A stretch of 64,000 bases of DNA from Erythrobacter sp. GTDB lineage: Bacteria; Pseudomonadota; Alphaproteobacteria; Sphingomonadales; Sphingomonadaceae. Positions 43,348 to 51,558 of the stretch are shown here, piece after piece; the stretch's first letter is position 1, and each line of letters starts with the position of its first letter. The notes beneath the pieces were generated by a model. The model had not been told where the DNA came from. It saw only the letters and a program-made list of their open reading frames with translations, and ran no database searches. The translations under genes and the position numbers were made by a program. The stretch covers positions 2,323,501-2,387,500 of the forward strand of contig NZ_CP050265.1 in assembly GCF_011765465.1 (NCBI RefSeq). Reading direction: 5' to 3'.

Positions 43348-44639
43348 ATTCCAGCCCCCTGCCCGATACGCGCGAAAGCGGCGAATTCTCGAAAGGCTGG
43401 ACGGTCCTTCTCGCCGGCGTGATCGGGGTGATGTGCGGCGCTTCGCCCATTCCCTACAACGTGATCGGCTTCACCGCCGAGCCGCTGCAGGCCGAATTTG
43501 GATGGAGCCAGACCGAGGTTCTCGTCCCCATCACCCTGTTCGGCGTGATCGCGAGCTTCCTTGCGCCCGTCTTCGGCTGGATGGCCGACCGTTTCGGCGT
43601 GCGCCCCGTGGCGCTGTGGTCGCTCGCCGCTTTCGGGCTCGCCTTTGCCGCGATCTCGCTTACGCCCACCGCGAACGAGCCGGAAACGCTCTACATCTAT
43701 TATGGCTTCTGGGTCGTCGTCGGCCTCGTCGGGATCGGTTCGACCCCGGTGACGTGGAGCCGCGCGATCAACCTGTGGTTCTTCAAACATCGCGGCCTCG
43801 CGCTCGGCATCCTGCTCATGGGAACCAGCATCGCGGCGATGATCGTGCCGAAATTCGCGGTCTTCGTGATCGAGAACTACGGCTGGCGCGCGATGTTCGC
43901 TGCCGTCGCTCTGTTTCCCGCCGCCGCGCTCGTCATCGCCTTCTTCCTGTTCCGCGAGCCGCGCCCCGAGGAACGCCCGCGCGCGATCGAGAGCGCGACC
44001 GGCAGGCTCACCGGCGTGACGCTGGGCTCGGCGCTGACCGATTACCGCTTCTGGGTGATCTGGGTGTCGATCGGGCTGATCGCGGCGGCCTTCGGCGGGG
44101 CCTTCATCAATATGCCGACCATGCTGCGCCTGCGCGGGGTCGAGGCGCAGACCGCCGCCACGGTCATGGGCATTCTCGGCATCGGAATCCTCGTCGGCAG
44201 GCTTGCGACCGGCGCTTTGCTCGACCGGTTCTGGCAGGGCTTCGTCGCCTTCCCGCTTTTGTGCCTGCCCGCGATTTCGGCCTGGCTGCTGCTCGGCGAC
44301 AGCCTCGCCTTCCCCGCTGCGGCGATGGCGGGCTTCCTGCTCGGCTTTGCGGCCGGGGCGGAAAGCGACCTCATCGCCTATCTCACGGGCCGCTATTTCG
44401 GCATGGCGAATTACGGCAAGATCTACGGGATGCTCTATATGCCCTTCGGCCTGTTCAGCGCAGCCTCGCCGGTGATCTACGCGCAGGTCTATGACCGCAC
44501 GGGCAGCTACGACCCGATCCTCGAGATCTCGATCGGGATGTTCATCGCGGGCGGCGCGCTCCTCCTGCTGCTCGGGCGCTATCCGCAGGACTTTCCCGAA
44601 GCCGACGAACCCGTAGAAGCCGCAATGGAGCCCGCCTGA
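43344..44639 (+). CDS. MFS transporter
   Basis: This 431-residue major facilitator has about 12 membrane helices. The loop 2-3 signature GWMADRFGVRPVAL is at about 75-88, the oxalate/formate-antiporter-like region GSTPVTWSRAINLWFFKHRGLALGI follows helix 4, and FGMANYGKIYGMLY sits in the C-terminal half. This pattern is common to MCT/OFA-type carboxylate carriers. The GTG start at 43344 overlaps the upstream TGA (GTGA). Its TGA overlaps the ATG of the FAD oxidase. It probably carries an organic acid across the inner membrane. Confidence 0.92.
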   Translation: MNSSPLPDTRESGEFSKGWTVLLAGVIGVMCGASPIPYNVIGFTAEPLQAEFGWSQTEVLVPITLFGVIASFLAPVFGWMADRFGVRPVALWSLAAFGLAFAAISLTPTANEPETLYIYYGFWVVVGLVGIGSTPVTWSRAINLWFFKHRGLALGILLMGTSIAAMIVPKFAVFVIENYGWRAMFAAVALFPAAALVIAFFLFREPRPEERPRAIESATGRLTGVTLGSALTDYRFWVIWVSIGLIAAAFGGAFINMPTMLRLRGVEAQTAATVMGILGIGILVGRLATGALLDRFWQGFVAFPLLCLPAISAWLLLGDSLAFPAAAMAGFLLGFAAGAESDLIAYLTGRYFGMANYGKIYGMLYMPFGLFSAASPVIYAQVYDRTGSYDPILEISIGMFIAGGALLLLLGRYPQDFPEADEPVEAAMEPA

Positions 44640-46213
44640 TGGCCACCCTCGCCCCGAAATCACTTGGCGACAACCCGCTCGCGCCCGTCCGCAAGGCGGT
44701 CGGCGATGCGCCGCTGCTGACCGACGCGGACAGCCTCGCGCTCTACAGCCATGACGTGCTCTCGAAGGGCGCCGAGCCGCTTGCCGTGTTCCGCCCCGAC
44801 AGCGTCGAACAGCTCGCTGCCGGGATCGGCGCGGCGACGGCGGCGGGCATCGCGATCGTCCCGCGCGGGGGCGGCATGAGCTACACGGGCGGCTATCTCT
44901 ATACCGGGGGTCCGTTCCTGCTGGTCGATACCGCCGCGCTCGACCGGGTGATCGAGATCAACGAGACCGACATGACCGTGACGGTCGAGGCCGGGATCAG
45001 CTGGGACAAGCTCCACCGCACGCTCGCGCCGAAGGGCCTCAGGGTCATGGCGTGGGGCACGCTGTCGGGCATCCGCGCGAGCGTCGGCGGGGGGATGAGC
45101 CAGAACGGCGTCTTCTGGGGCGCGGCGCGGGGCACGGCGGTGGACAGCGCGGTAAGCTTCGACGTGGTGCTGGCCGACGGGACGGTGCTTTCGACCGGCT
45201 CCGATTTCTTCCGCCCCTACGGCCCCGATTTGACCAGCCTCTTCGCCGCCGATTGCGGGGCCTTCGGGGTGAAGGCTCGGGTGACGCTGAAACTGGTGCG
45301 CGAGGCGCGCGCGTTCGCCTACGGCTCGTTCAGTTTCGCCGCGCATGACGGCCTGCTCGGCGCGATGAGCGACATCGCGCGCGCCGAACTCGCATCCGAA
45401 AGCTTCGCCTTCGACCCCTTCCTGCAGGCCCAGCGGATGAAGCGCGACACGCTCACCAAGGACGCCAAGCAGCTCGGCAACATGATGAGGTCGCAGGCGA
45501 AATCGGGCGGGGTCTTCAAGGCGCTGAAGGAAGGCGCGAAGGTCGCGCTCGCGGGGCGCTCCTTCCTCGACGGCGTCCCCTTCAGCCTCCACTGCATCGC
45601 CGAAGGCCGCCATCAGGCGGGCGTCGATGCCGACATGAAGCGCATCGGCGAAATCGTGCGCGAACACGGCGGCGAGGCGGTCGAGAACTCGATCCCCAAG
45701 ATCCTGCGCGCCAATCCCTTCCCGCCGCCCAATTCGATGCTCGGACCCGAGGGCGAGCGCTGGGTCCCGGTGCACGGCTTCCTGCCGCACTCGAAACTGG
45801 TCGAGGCATGGGAGCGCCTGCAGGCCCTCTGGGCCGAAAACGCGGGCGAGATGGAGCGCTTGAAGGTCGAAACCGGCGCGCTGATCGCGGCGACCGGGCG
45901 CGGATCGTGCCTGATCGAACCGGTGTTCTTCTGGCCGGGGGAGCACAACCCGCTCCACCACCACGCGATCGAGCCGGACCACATGGCGAAGCTCTCGCCC
46001 GCCCCGGATAACCCGGAGGCGAACGCGCTGGTGGACAAGCTCAAGGCCGACGTCATCGCGATCTTCCGCGATCTGGGCGCAATCCACCTGCAGGTCGCGC
46101 GCACCTATCCGCTGAAGGCAAGTCATTCGCCCGAAGGCTGGGCGATCCTCGAGGCGCTCAAGGCCAAGGTGGACCCGAAGGGCCTGATGAATCCGGGCTC
46201 GCTCGGGCTATAG
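44639..46213 (+). CDS. FAD-linked oxidase (GlcD/D-lactate dehydrogenase type)
   Basis: This 524-residue flavoprotein has an N-terminal PCMH FAD-binding domain: RGGGMSYTGG (76-85), TVTVEAGISWDKLH (about 114-127) and GTLSGIRASVGGGMSQNGVFWG (about 140-161). A C-terminal cap domain ends KVDPKGLMNPGSLG. The usual ...NPG(K) ending is present. It would oxidise a 2-hydroxy acid or alcohol. It overlaps the permease gene by one base (TGATG). No covalent-flavin histidine is obvious. An (S)- or (R)-2-hydroxyacid imported by the permease is a possible substrate. Confidence 0.88.
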   Translation: MATLAPKSLGDNPLAPVRKAVGDAPLLTDADSLALYSHDVLSKGAEPLAVFRPDSVEQLAAGIGAATAAGIAIVPRGGGMSYTGGYLYTGGPFLLVDTAALDRVIEINETDMTVTVEAGISWDKLHRTLAPKGLRVMAWGTLSGIRASVGGGMSQNGVFWGAARGTAVDSAVSFDVVLADGTVLSTGSDFFRPYGPDLTSLFAADCGAFGVKARVTLKLVREARAFAYGSFSFAAHDGLLGAMSDIARAELASESFAFDPFLQAQRMKRDTLTKDAKQLGNMMRSQAKSGGVFKALKEGAKVALAGRSFLDGVPFSLHCIAEGRHQAGVDADMKRIGEIVREHGGEAVENSIPKILRANPFPPPNSMLGPEGERWVPVHGFLPHSKLVEAWERLQALWAENAGEMERLKVETGALIAATGRGSCLIEPVFFWPGEHNPLHHHAIEPDHMAKLSPAPDNPEANALVDKLKADVIAIFRDLGAIHLQVARTYPLKASHSPEGWAILEALKAKVDPKGLMNPGSLGL

Positions 46214-47368
46214 ATGGCATTCGACCTCGACCGCAGGCGGGCCCTTGCCGCAGGGCTTTGCGCAGGGGTCGCGGCAAGCCTGCCGTTCGGAGCAGCAGAA
46301 GGACAGGACGTGACAGAAACCGGCACCTACTCCGCCGTCGCGATGCAATTGACCGCGCGTTCGCTGGAACGATTGGGCGCGGAAGAAGCGCGCGCGGCGA
46401 TCCTCGATCACATCGCCGAGATCGAAGGCCAGATCAGGACGAGCGCGATCTTCATCGCGGGCTATGCGGGCAAGCCGGTGAAGCTGGTCGTGCTCCCTGA
46501 ATACCTCTTCACCTCCTATCCGGGACGCATTTCGATCCCCGATTTCGCCGCCAAGGTCGGTTTCGCGGCAGGCGGCCCGGAATACGAGGCGCTTGGCGGC
46601 GTGGCCGAGCGGCTGGGCGTCTTCCTTGCGGGCAACACCTACGAGACCGACGAGGCTTTCCCGGACTTCTATTTCCAGACCTGCTTCATCGTCGCGCCCA
46701 GTGGCGAAGTGGTGCTGCGCTATCGCCGCCTGCTCTCGATGTTCGCGCCTTCCCCGCACGACGTGTGGGAGGCCTATCTCGACAAGTATGGATTGGAGGG
46801 TGTCTTCCCGGTCGCGCGAACCGAGATCGGCAACCTTGCCGCGATCGCCAGCGAGGAAATCCTCTATCCCGAAATCGCCCGCGCGCTCGCCCTGCGCGGG
46901 GCGGAGGTGTTCTGCCATTCCTCCTCCGAGATCGGCTCCCCGCTCGCGACCAACAAGGACATCGCCAAGCAGGCGCGCGCTTTCGAGAACCTCGCCTTCG
47001 TCGTCAGCGCCAACACGGCGGGAATCTCCGGCACGGCGATGCCGCTGTCGAGCGCGGAGGGGAACAGCCAGGTGGTCGACTGGAAGGGCCGCGTGGTGGC
47101 GCAATCGGGCGACGGGGAGACTTTCACCGCCTTCGCCCCCATCGACCTCGGTGCTTTACGCGAAGCGCGCCGCACGCCCGCGATGACCAACACCCTCGCC
47201 CGCCAGCGCCCCGCGCTCTTCGCCGCCGCCTATGAAGCCGCGGCAGGGCCTTTCCAGGGGCCGGACGGGATGATGGAAGGCGGCAAGGCGGCGATTCCGG
47301 AGCGCGACTATTTCGCCCGCGCGCAGGAAGAGGTGATCGAGCGGCTGATGAAGGCAGGAGTGATCTGA
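46214..47368 (+). CDS. Tat-exported nitrilase-superfamily protein with altered catalytic residues
   Basis: This 384-residue carbon-nitrogen-hydrolase-fold protein has a twin-arginine signal (DRRRALAAGLCAGVAASL, about 6-23), so it is exported folded. The catalytic glutamate is kept (E96 in VVLPEYLF), but the lysine position reads Arg (R172 in RYRRLLS) and the cysteine position reads Ser (S213 in IASEEILYPE, codon AGC at 46850-46852). The surrounding fold motifs (EIARALALRGAEV, SANTAG) are intact. It is either an atypical hydrolase or a binding protein. It starts directly after the oxidase stop and its end overlaps the next gene by one base. Confidence 0.85.
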   Translation: MAFDLDRRRALAAGLCAGVAASLPFGAAEGQDVTETGTYSAVAMQLTARSLERLGAEEARAAILDHIAEIEGQIRTSAIFIAGYAGKPVKLVVLPEYLFTSYPGRISIPDFAAKVGFAAGGPEYEALGGVAERLGVFLAGNTYETDEAFPDFYFQTCFIVAPSGEVVLRYRRLLSMFAPSPHDVWEAYLDKYGLEGVFPVARTEIGNLAAIASEEILYPEIARALALRGAEVFCHSSSEIGSPLATNKDIAKQARAFENLAFVVSANTAGISGTAMPLSSAEGNSQVVDWKGRVVAQSGDGETFTAFAPIDLGALREARRTPAMTNTLARQRPALFAAAYEAAAGPFQGPDGMMEGGKAAIPERDYFARAQEEVIERLMKAGVI

Positions 47369-48093
47369 TGAAGCACAGGAACGTTCGCGGGAAGATCAGC
47401 TACACCTCGACCAAGCCCGAATGGCAGGGCCGTGAGCGCGGGCGCGAGTGGTTCAACTTCTCGCACCATTCCGACGGCTCGATCATCATGAGCGCGCAGT
47501 GCGAGATCGAGGAACCGGACCCGACGGTGCTGCGCAACATCACCTATCATATCGGGCCCAACATGGTGCCGCAGAACCTGCTCGTGCATCTCACGCTGGG
47601 CGATGAATTTCTCGGCTCGGGCTGGATGCGGCACGATGCCGAGGCGGGCACGATCTCCTGCGAGAGCTACGGGCCCTCGATCGGGCGCAACTCGGAATTG
47701 CGCGAGGACGTGGGCACCTTCGACGGCTTCGGCACGCACCCGGTGGTGGGCGATGGGTTCCTGACGAAGATCATGGATGTCGCCAAGGGCCCGCACAAGC
47801 GCAAGCTTCGCGTCTTCCTCCCCTCGCCCGACCATCGCGGCGCGACTCCGCCGCAGATTTCCGAGGTTTTCATCACCCTCGAATATGTCGGTGAGGAGGA
47901 AAAGACCGTCGCGGCGGGGACCTTCGCCTGCCGCCATTTCCGCTTCATCGACGACGCGCCCGAAGGCATGGGGGGCAAGACCCATCCCGACTACGATATG
48001 TGGGTGACCGCGGACGAGGACAACGTGCTCGTCTACGGCTCGATCGACGGCTACATGATGAACCGCTACGAACTGGTCGAGCTGGAGCGTTAA
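47368..48093 (+). CDS. Conserved protein of unknown function
   Basis: This is a 241-residue cytoplasmic protein with no signal peptide and no family that I recognise. It appears mostly beta: WFNFSHHSDGSIIMSAQCEI (about 28-47), HLTLGDEFLGSGWM, ISEVFITLEYVGEEE, and VYGSIDGYMMNRYELVEL at the end. The pattern recalls lipocalin/DUF3108-like sheets that bind hydrophobic ligands, but this is weak. It is the last gene of the 38569 operon, its start overlapping the nitrilase-like gene (TGATG). Its stop overlaps that of the convergent oxidoreductase. Confidence 0.75.
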   Translation: MKHRNVRGKISYTSTKPEWQGRERGREWFNFSHHSDGSIIMSAQCEIEEPDPTVLRNITYHIGPNMVPQNLLVHLTLGDEFLGSGWMRHDAEAGTISCESYGPSIGRNSELREDVGTFDGFGTHPVVGDGFLTKIMDVAKGPHKRKLRVFLPSPDHRGATPPQISEVFITLEYVGEEEKTVAAGTFACRHFRFIDDAPEGMGGKTHPDYDMWVTADEDNVLVYGSIDGYMMNRYELVELER

Positions 48094-49142
48094 TCCGCGA
48101 CCCGGACCATGACCTTGCCCATGTGCGCCCCGGCTTCGAGGTGGCGGTAAGCGTCCGGAGCGTCCTCGAATCCGAACTCGGCATCGACCAGCGTTTCGAC
48201 GCCGTGCGCGGCCATGGCGGCGAGCGCCTCTTCGAACATCCCGCGATGGCCGCTGGTGATGCCCTTGATCGTGATGTTCTTGCCCAGCACCGGCCCTTGC
48301 GCGAAATCGGCTGTATCCTGCGGCGAGCCCGAGAGCGCGCCGAGCGTCCCGATGCGGCCCTCGACACCGGTCGCCTCCAATGTCTGCGCGAATTCGCCGA
48401 AGCCGAGCGTGTCGACCACGATGTCGGCCCCGCGCCCGCCGGTCGCTTCCATCAGCGCCGTGCCCCAGTCGGGCCGCTCGCGGTAGTTCACCGTAAAGTC
48501 CGCGCCCAGATCGCGCGCTCGGGCGAGCTTGTCGTCGCTCGAGGAGGTGATCGCGAATTCGGCCCCCAGCGCCTTCGCCAATTGCAGCGCATAGACCGCG
48601 ACCCCGCCAGTGCCCTGCGCCAGCACGAGCTTGCCCGACAGGTCGGCGCTGCCTGCGTTTCCGAAGGCGATCATCGCGTGCCACACCGTCCCCGCGACCA
48701 CGGCGAGCGTGGCGGCCGTGCGGTCGGAAACGGCATCGGGCAGCTTCACCATCGCCTTGGCCGGGAGGACGATCCTTTCCGCCAGCCAGCCGTCCATGGT
48801 CACGCCGACATCGCGCCCGAAAATGTGGAAGCCGAAGGGGCCTTGCGGATCCCAGTCGACGAAATTCGCCGCGACCACCCGGTCGCCCGCCGCGAACCCG
48901 CTCACCCCTTCGCCGAGCGCCTCGACCACGCCCACCCCGTCGGTCAGCGGAATGCGCGTTTCGGGCAGGTCGTTGCCGTAGTGCCCGCGCAGGATCATCA
49001 GGTCGCGGTAGTTGAGCCCGGCAGCGGTCACGCGAACCAGCACTTCGCCCGGCCTCGGCTGCGGCGCGTCGCGCTCCACCATGCGCAGGCTCTCGACGCC
49101 GCCGCCCCCACCGTTTCTGGGTCCGATTTCCCAGGCTTTCAT
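48090..49142 (-). CDS. Zinc-independent MDR oxidoreductase (alcohol dehydrogenase-like)
   Basis: This 350-residue medium-chain dehydrogenase/reductase has GLNYRDLMILRGHYG (about 42-56), DGVGVVEALGEGV (about 68-80) and the NADPH motif AQGTGGVAVYALQLAK (about 175-190). The catalytic zinc ligands are missing, as in quinone/enone reductases. I chose the ATG at 49142, with GGGGAG seven bases upstream, although a GTG at 49148 overlaps the upstream TGA (GTGA) and is also possible. It is the last gene of the leftward operon that begins at 55448. Confidence 0.88.
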   Translation of the reverse strand: MKAWEIGPRNGGGGGVESLRMVERDAPQPRPGEVLVRVTAAGLNYRDLMILRGHYGNDLPETRIPLTDGVGVVEALGEGVSGFAAGDRVVAANFVDWDPQGPFGFHIFGRDVGVTMDGWLAERIVLPAKAMVKLPDAVSDRTAATLAVVAGTVWHAMIAFGNAGSADLSGKLVLAQGTGGVAVYALQLAKALGAEFAITSSSDDKLARARDLGADFTVNYRERPDWGTALMEATGGRGADIVVDTLGFGEFAQTLEATGVEGRIGTLGALSGSPQDTADFAQGPVLGKNITIKGITSGHRGMFEEALAAMAAHGVETLVDAEFGFEDAPDAYRHLEAGAHMGKVMVRVAD

Positions 49143-49144
49143 CG

Positions 49145-49393
49145 TCACGCTCCCCGGATCGGTGCGAAGACACGGTCGATGAATTCCTTCGCCTTCGCGT
49201 CCCTGTCGACCGTCTCGCCCGTTTTCGCCTCTTCGAGCGCGAGCAGGCGTTCCTCCTGCACCCAGACCTCCTGCGCGAGGTTCATCACCACCGCGACGAA
49301 GCGGTCCATCGCCGGATCGGCGAAGAAGCGCGGGTTGCCGTGCTCGTCATAGAGGCTGGGCGGCGCGTCCTCGGGGCGGAGCTGTTCGGTCAT
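49145..49393 (-). CDS. Small conserved protein (paralogue of 63529-63897)
   Basis: This 82-residue, probably helical protein contains FFADPAMDRFVAVVMNLAQE (about 23-42). The protein at 63529 carries FDDPALDRLYSTVFALAAE followed by the same V-x-x-x-x-E-R spacing. In both places it follows a methyltransferase-type gene. I do not know its function. It could be an accessory subunit of an oxidoreductase or the methyltransferase. The start is 10 bases after the methyltransferase stop. Confidence 0.75.
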   Translation of the reverse strand: MTEQLRPEDAPPSLYDEHGNPRFFADPAMDRFVAVVMNLAQEVWVQEERLLALEEAKTGETVDRDAKAKEFIDRVFAPIRGA

Positions 49394-49403
49394 TTCTTGC
49401 CCC

Positions 49404-50588
49404 TCACTTCTTCCATGCTCCGAAGCCGTACCACATCACCCCTTCGGCAAGGCGCCCGGTGGTCTGCTGGCCGACGCCCTCCGCCCGGTCGCCCTTCGCC
49501 GCGTCGGTCACGGCCTGTTCGCCGTAAATGCCGACGGACGGCACGACGAATTCGAAGAAATCCTCCCCGGCGAACCCTGCGCGGGAGCACAGCTCTCGCG
49601 GCACCTCGTCGCGGTAGCCCTTGTAGTAAGGCTCGTTGTTGTAATAGCTGTCCCAGTCGAGATAGAACCCCTCGAACGCGCCCATCTGCTCGTTCGGCGG
49701 CAGTTCCATGTGTACCATCAGCCCCCCGGGTTTGAGCACGCGGAAAGCTTCCTCGAAGCACTTGGCGCGGGCTTTCTTCGACAATTCGTGCAGGAACATC
49801 GACGACCACACGACGTCGAAACTTTCGTCCTCGAAAGCGAGGTCGTCGGCGCACATCTGTTTGAAGTGAACCTCCTGCCCCTGCATCTTCGCCCGCGCCG
49901 AGGCGTAGCGAAGCGGGCCGGGCGCCGCGTCGATGGCGACAACCTCGGCATCCGGGTAGGCCAGTTTCCACGGCAGCGTGTTGTGGCCCACCGTGCATCC
50001 GGTATCGAGGATGCGCGAGGGCGCGAAATCGGGAAAGCGCTGGCGGATATACTGGCTCATCGACAGGCCGATGTCGTCGAGGTTCGCCCCCATCAGCCCC
50101 ATCGAGAACACGGCGAGCCCCCGGTCGTAGACCGCGCCCGCCTCGAGGCTGTCCTCGCCCCGCACGTAGCTTCCCGGCATCAGGTGGACGTCGATCGCGT
50201 GGACGTTCTTTGGAACCTCGAGCGCGGGATCGAGCGTGAGCGAGCCCGGCCCTTCGGCGCTGCGCGCTTCCTCGGCGAGCCGTTCGGCCTCGCGCTCGAC
50301 GCTGTCCGCGATGCTCGCCCAGACCATCTTCTGCGCCTGCACGCGCATCGCGGAATAGATGTTGAAGGCGGGATCGCCGCGCAAAGCCTCGTGCGCCTCG
50401 CGGCTGGTTTCGGGATCGCGCCCGTGTGCCTTGCGAAAGGCCGGGGCGGCGCGCTTTTCGTAGGCCGCGCCCATGTCGGCGGCGAGGTCGTTCAGGATCA
50501 GGCTGCGGATGCCCGAAACGAAGCGCCCGCGCGCGATCTCGTCCGGGGTCGATTGCGGCTTCATGGGGTGCTGGAGTTCGACGCTCAT
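49404..50588 (-). CDS. Class I SAM-dependent methyltransferase with long helical N-terminal extension
   Basis: This is a 394-residue protein. The first ~185 residues are helical and not part of the methyltransferase core. The Rossmann core then starts with ILDTGCTVGHNT (193-204, motif I), then VVAIDAAPGPLRYA (motif II, D220), FDVVWSSMFLHEL (motif IV) and RVLKPGGLMVHME. It would methylate a small acid or alcohol. The C-terminus, YGFGAWKK, resembles the end of the truncated gene at the right edge (YGAWKP). The ATG overlaps the TGA of the DUF1330-like gene. Confidence 0.87.
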   Translation of the reverse strand: MSVELQHPMKPQSTPDEIARGRFVSGIRSLILNDLAADMGAAYEKRAAPAFRKAHGRDPETSREAHEALRGDPAFNIYSAMRVQAQKMVWASIADSVEREAERLAEEARSAEGPGSLTLDPALEVPKNVHAIDVHLMPGSYVRGEDSLEAGAVYDRGLAVFSMGLMGANLDDIGLSMSQYIRQRFPDFAPSRILDTGCTVGHNTLPWKLAYPDAEVVAIDAAPGPLRYASARAKMQGQEVHFKQMCADDLAFEDESFDVVWSSMFLHELSKKARAKCFEEAFRVLKPGGLMVHMELPPNEQMGAFEGFYLDWDSYYNNEPYYKGYRDEVPRELCSRAGFAGEDFFEFVVPSVGIYGEQAVTDAAKGDRAEGVGQQTTGRLAEGVMWYGFGAWKK

Positions 50589-51100
50589 TCGCTGTCTCCT
50601 TTCGCTTGCGGCCCGACCACGGGCTCGTCCACCTGTTCGACCTCGACGCCCGAGAAATCGGCGGTGAACCGGTTGTCGCCCACCTTTCCTACCATATCCT
50701 CGCGCAGCGGCGCCTCGGCATAAATGGTGACGGTGTAATCGCCCGCCGGAGGGTTCTGGCGGATCGGCAGGATCTCCTCGCGGTAGACGCGGCTGTTCCA
50801 GAACGCGCGCGCGTTTTCGATGCAGGGGAAACGCACGGTGAGGTTGACGTAGTCCGCCGGAACCTCCCCCTCGAACACTTCGAGCGGGCGCGGGACGGTC
50901 ACGTAATAGCCGCCCAGTTCCTCGTAGAGCCGGCTTTCGGCGATGGCGCGGCCATAGGCGAGCATCCGGTCGCGGTCGAAGGTCCGGCCCTCGACCACCA
51001 TGTAGACGGGCGCGTCGCAGGTCGATTGCGGCGGGGGCGGCGCCGCGCCCGCCTCCACGCCTGCCGGTTGCAGGATGAGAGCGAAGGCGGCGGCGATCAT
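50585..51100 (-). CDS. DUF1330-like protein with a possible export signal
   Basis: This 171-residue protein begins with a short hydrophobic stretch (MIAAAFALILQPAGVEAGA) that may be a signal peptide, then a dimeric ferredoxin-like DUF1330 domain: GRAIAESRLYEELGGYYVTV, EVFEGEVPADYVNLTVRFP and ARAFWNSRVYREEILPIR (about 101-118). The A-x-x-F/W-x-(N/D)-S-x-x-Y box is diagnostic. A cytosolic member is at 62469. The function is unknown. Both ends overlap neighbours by ATGA within the leftward operon. Confidence 0.8.
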   Translation of the reverse strand: MIAAAFALILQPAGVEAGAAPPPPQSTCDAPVYMVVEGRTFDRDRMLAYGRAIAESRLYEELGGYYVTVPRPLEVFEGEVPADYVNLTVRFPCIENARAFWNSRVYREEILPIRQNPPAGDYTVTIYAEAPLREDMVGKVGDNRFTADFSGVEVEQVDEPVVGPQAKGDSE

Positions 51101-51558
51101 GGGGCGGGAATCCTTTCCTCGTCGCACAGGGTGCGTTTCCAAGGGACACCGTCTTTGAACCACTGCCACGTCCGTGCGCGGCTCTGCCGATCGGGAGCGA
51201 TGTTGATCATCTCGACATAATGGGCGCCCGGCACGTCGATCCGGTCGAGCTTGAGCATCAGCGTGTCCTCCGCCGTTTGCCAGCCGTGGCCGGAGAAACG
51301 GTCGGTCGCCCAATGCAGCCGCTCGCCCTCCAGCTTTCCGCCGAATTCGTAGGTGGCGCTGCGCCCGTTTTCCCATGTCAGCCAGTTGTGCTGGATGTAA
51401 TGCCACTCGCCCGCGTCGGGGAATTCGCAATGCGTCTTCACCCGGTGCGCGTCGATCAGCGCGCCGTCGGCGTCGTAATGGCGATACCAGCCGTCCCACC
51501 ACCCTTCGTGGAGCAGCATGGCGGGCATCGCCGCTTCGAGCTCGGCGCGGTTGCCCAT
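51097..51558 (-). CDS. Calycin-like (DUF3598-type) protein, paralogue of 57009-57515
   Basis: This 153-residue protein has LLHEGWWDGWYRHYDADG (about 15-32) and D-x-H-R-V-K-T-H-C-E-F, then WENGRSATYEFGG. The gene at 57009 repeats the same order: HEGVWDGTYTYFNADN, VDEHASRLLC and WPDGRTEVRDFPA. The pattern suits a small beta-barrel that binds a hydrophobic ligand. It has no signal peptide. The start overlaps the aldehyde dehydrogenase stop by one base. The two copies lie in the two arms of the divergent module E. Confidence 0.75.
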   Translation of the reverse strand: MGNRAELEAAMPAMLLHEGWWDGWYRHYDADGALIDAHRVKTHCEFPDAGEWHYIQHNWLTWENGRSATYEFGGKLEGERLHWATDRFSGHGWQTAEDTLMLKLDRIDVPGAHYVEMINIAPDRQSRARTWQWFKDGVPWKRTLCDEERIPAP

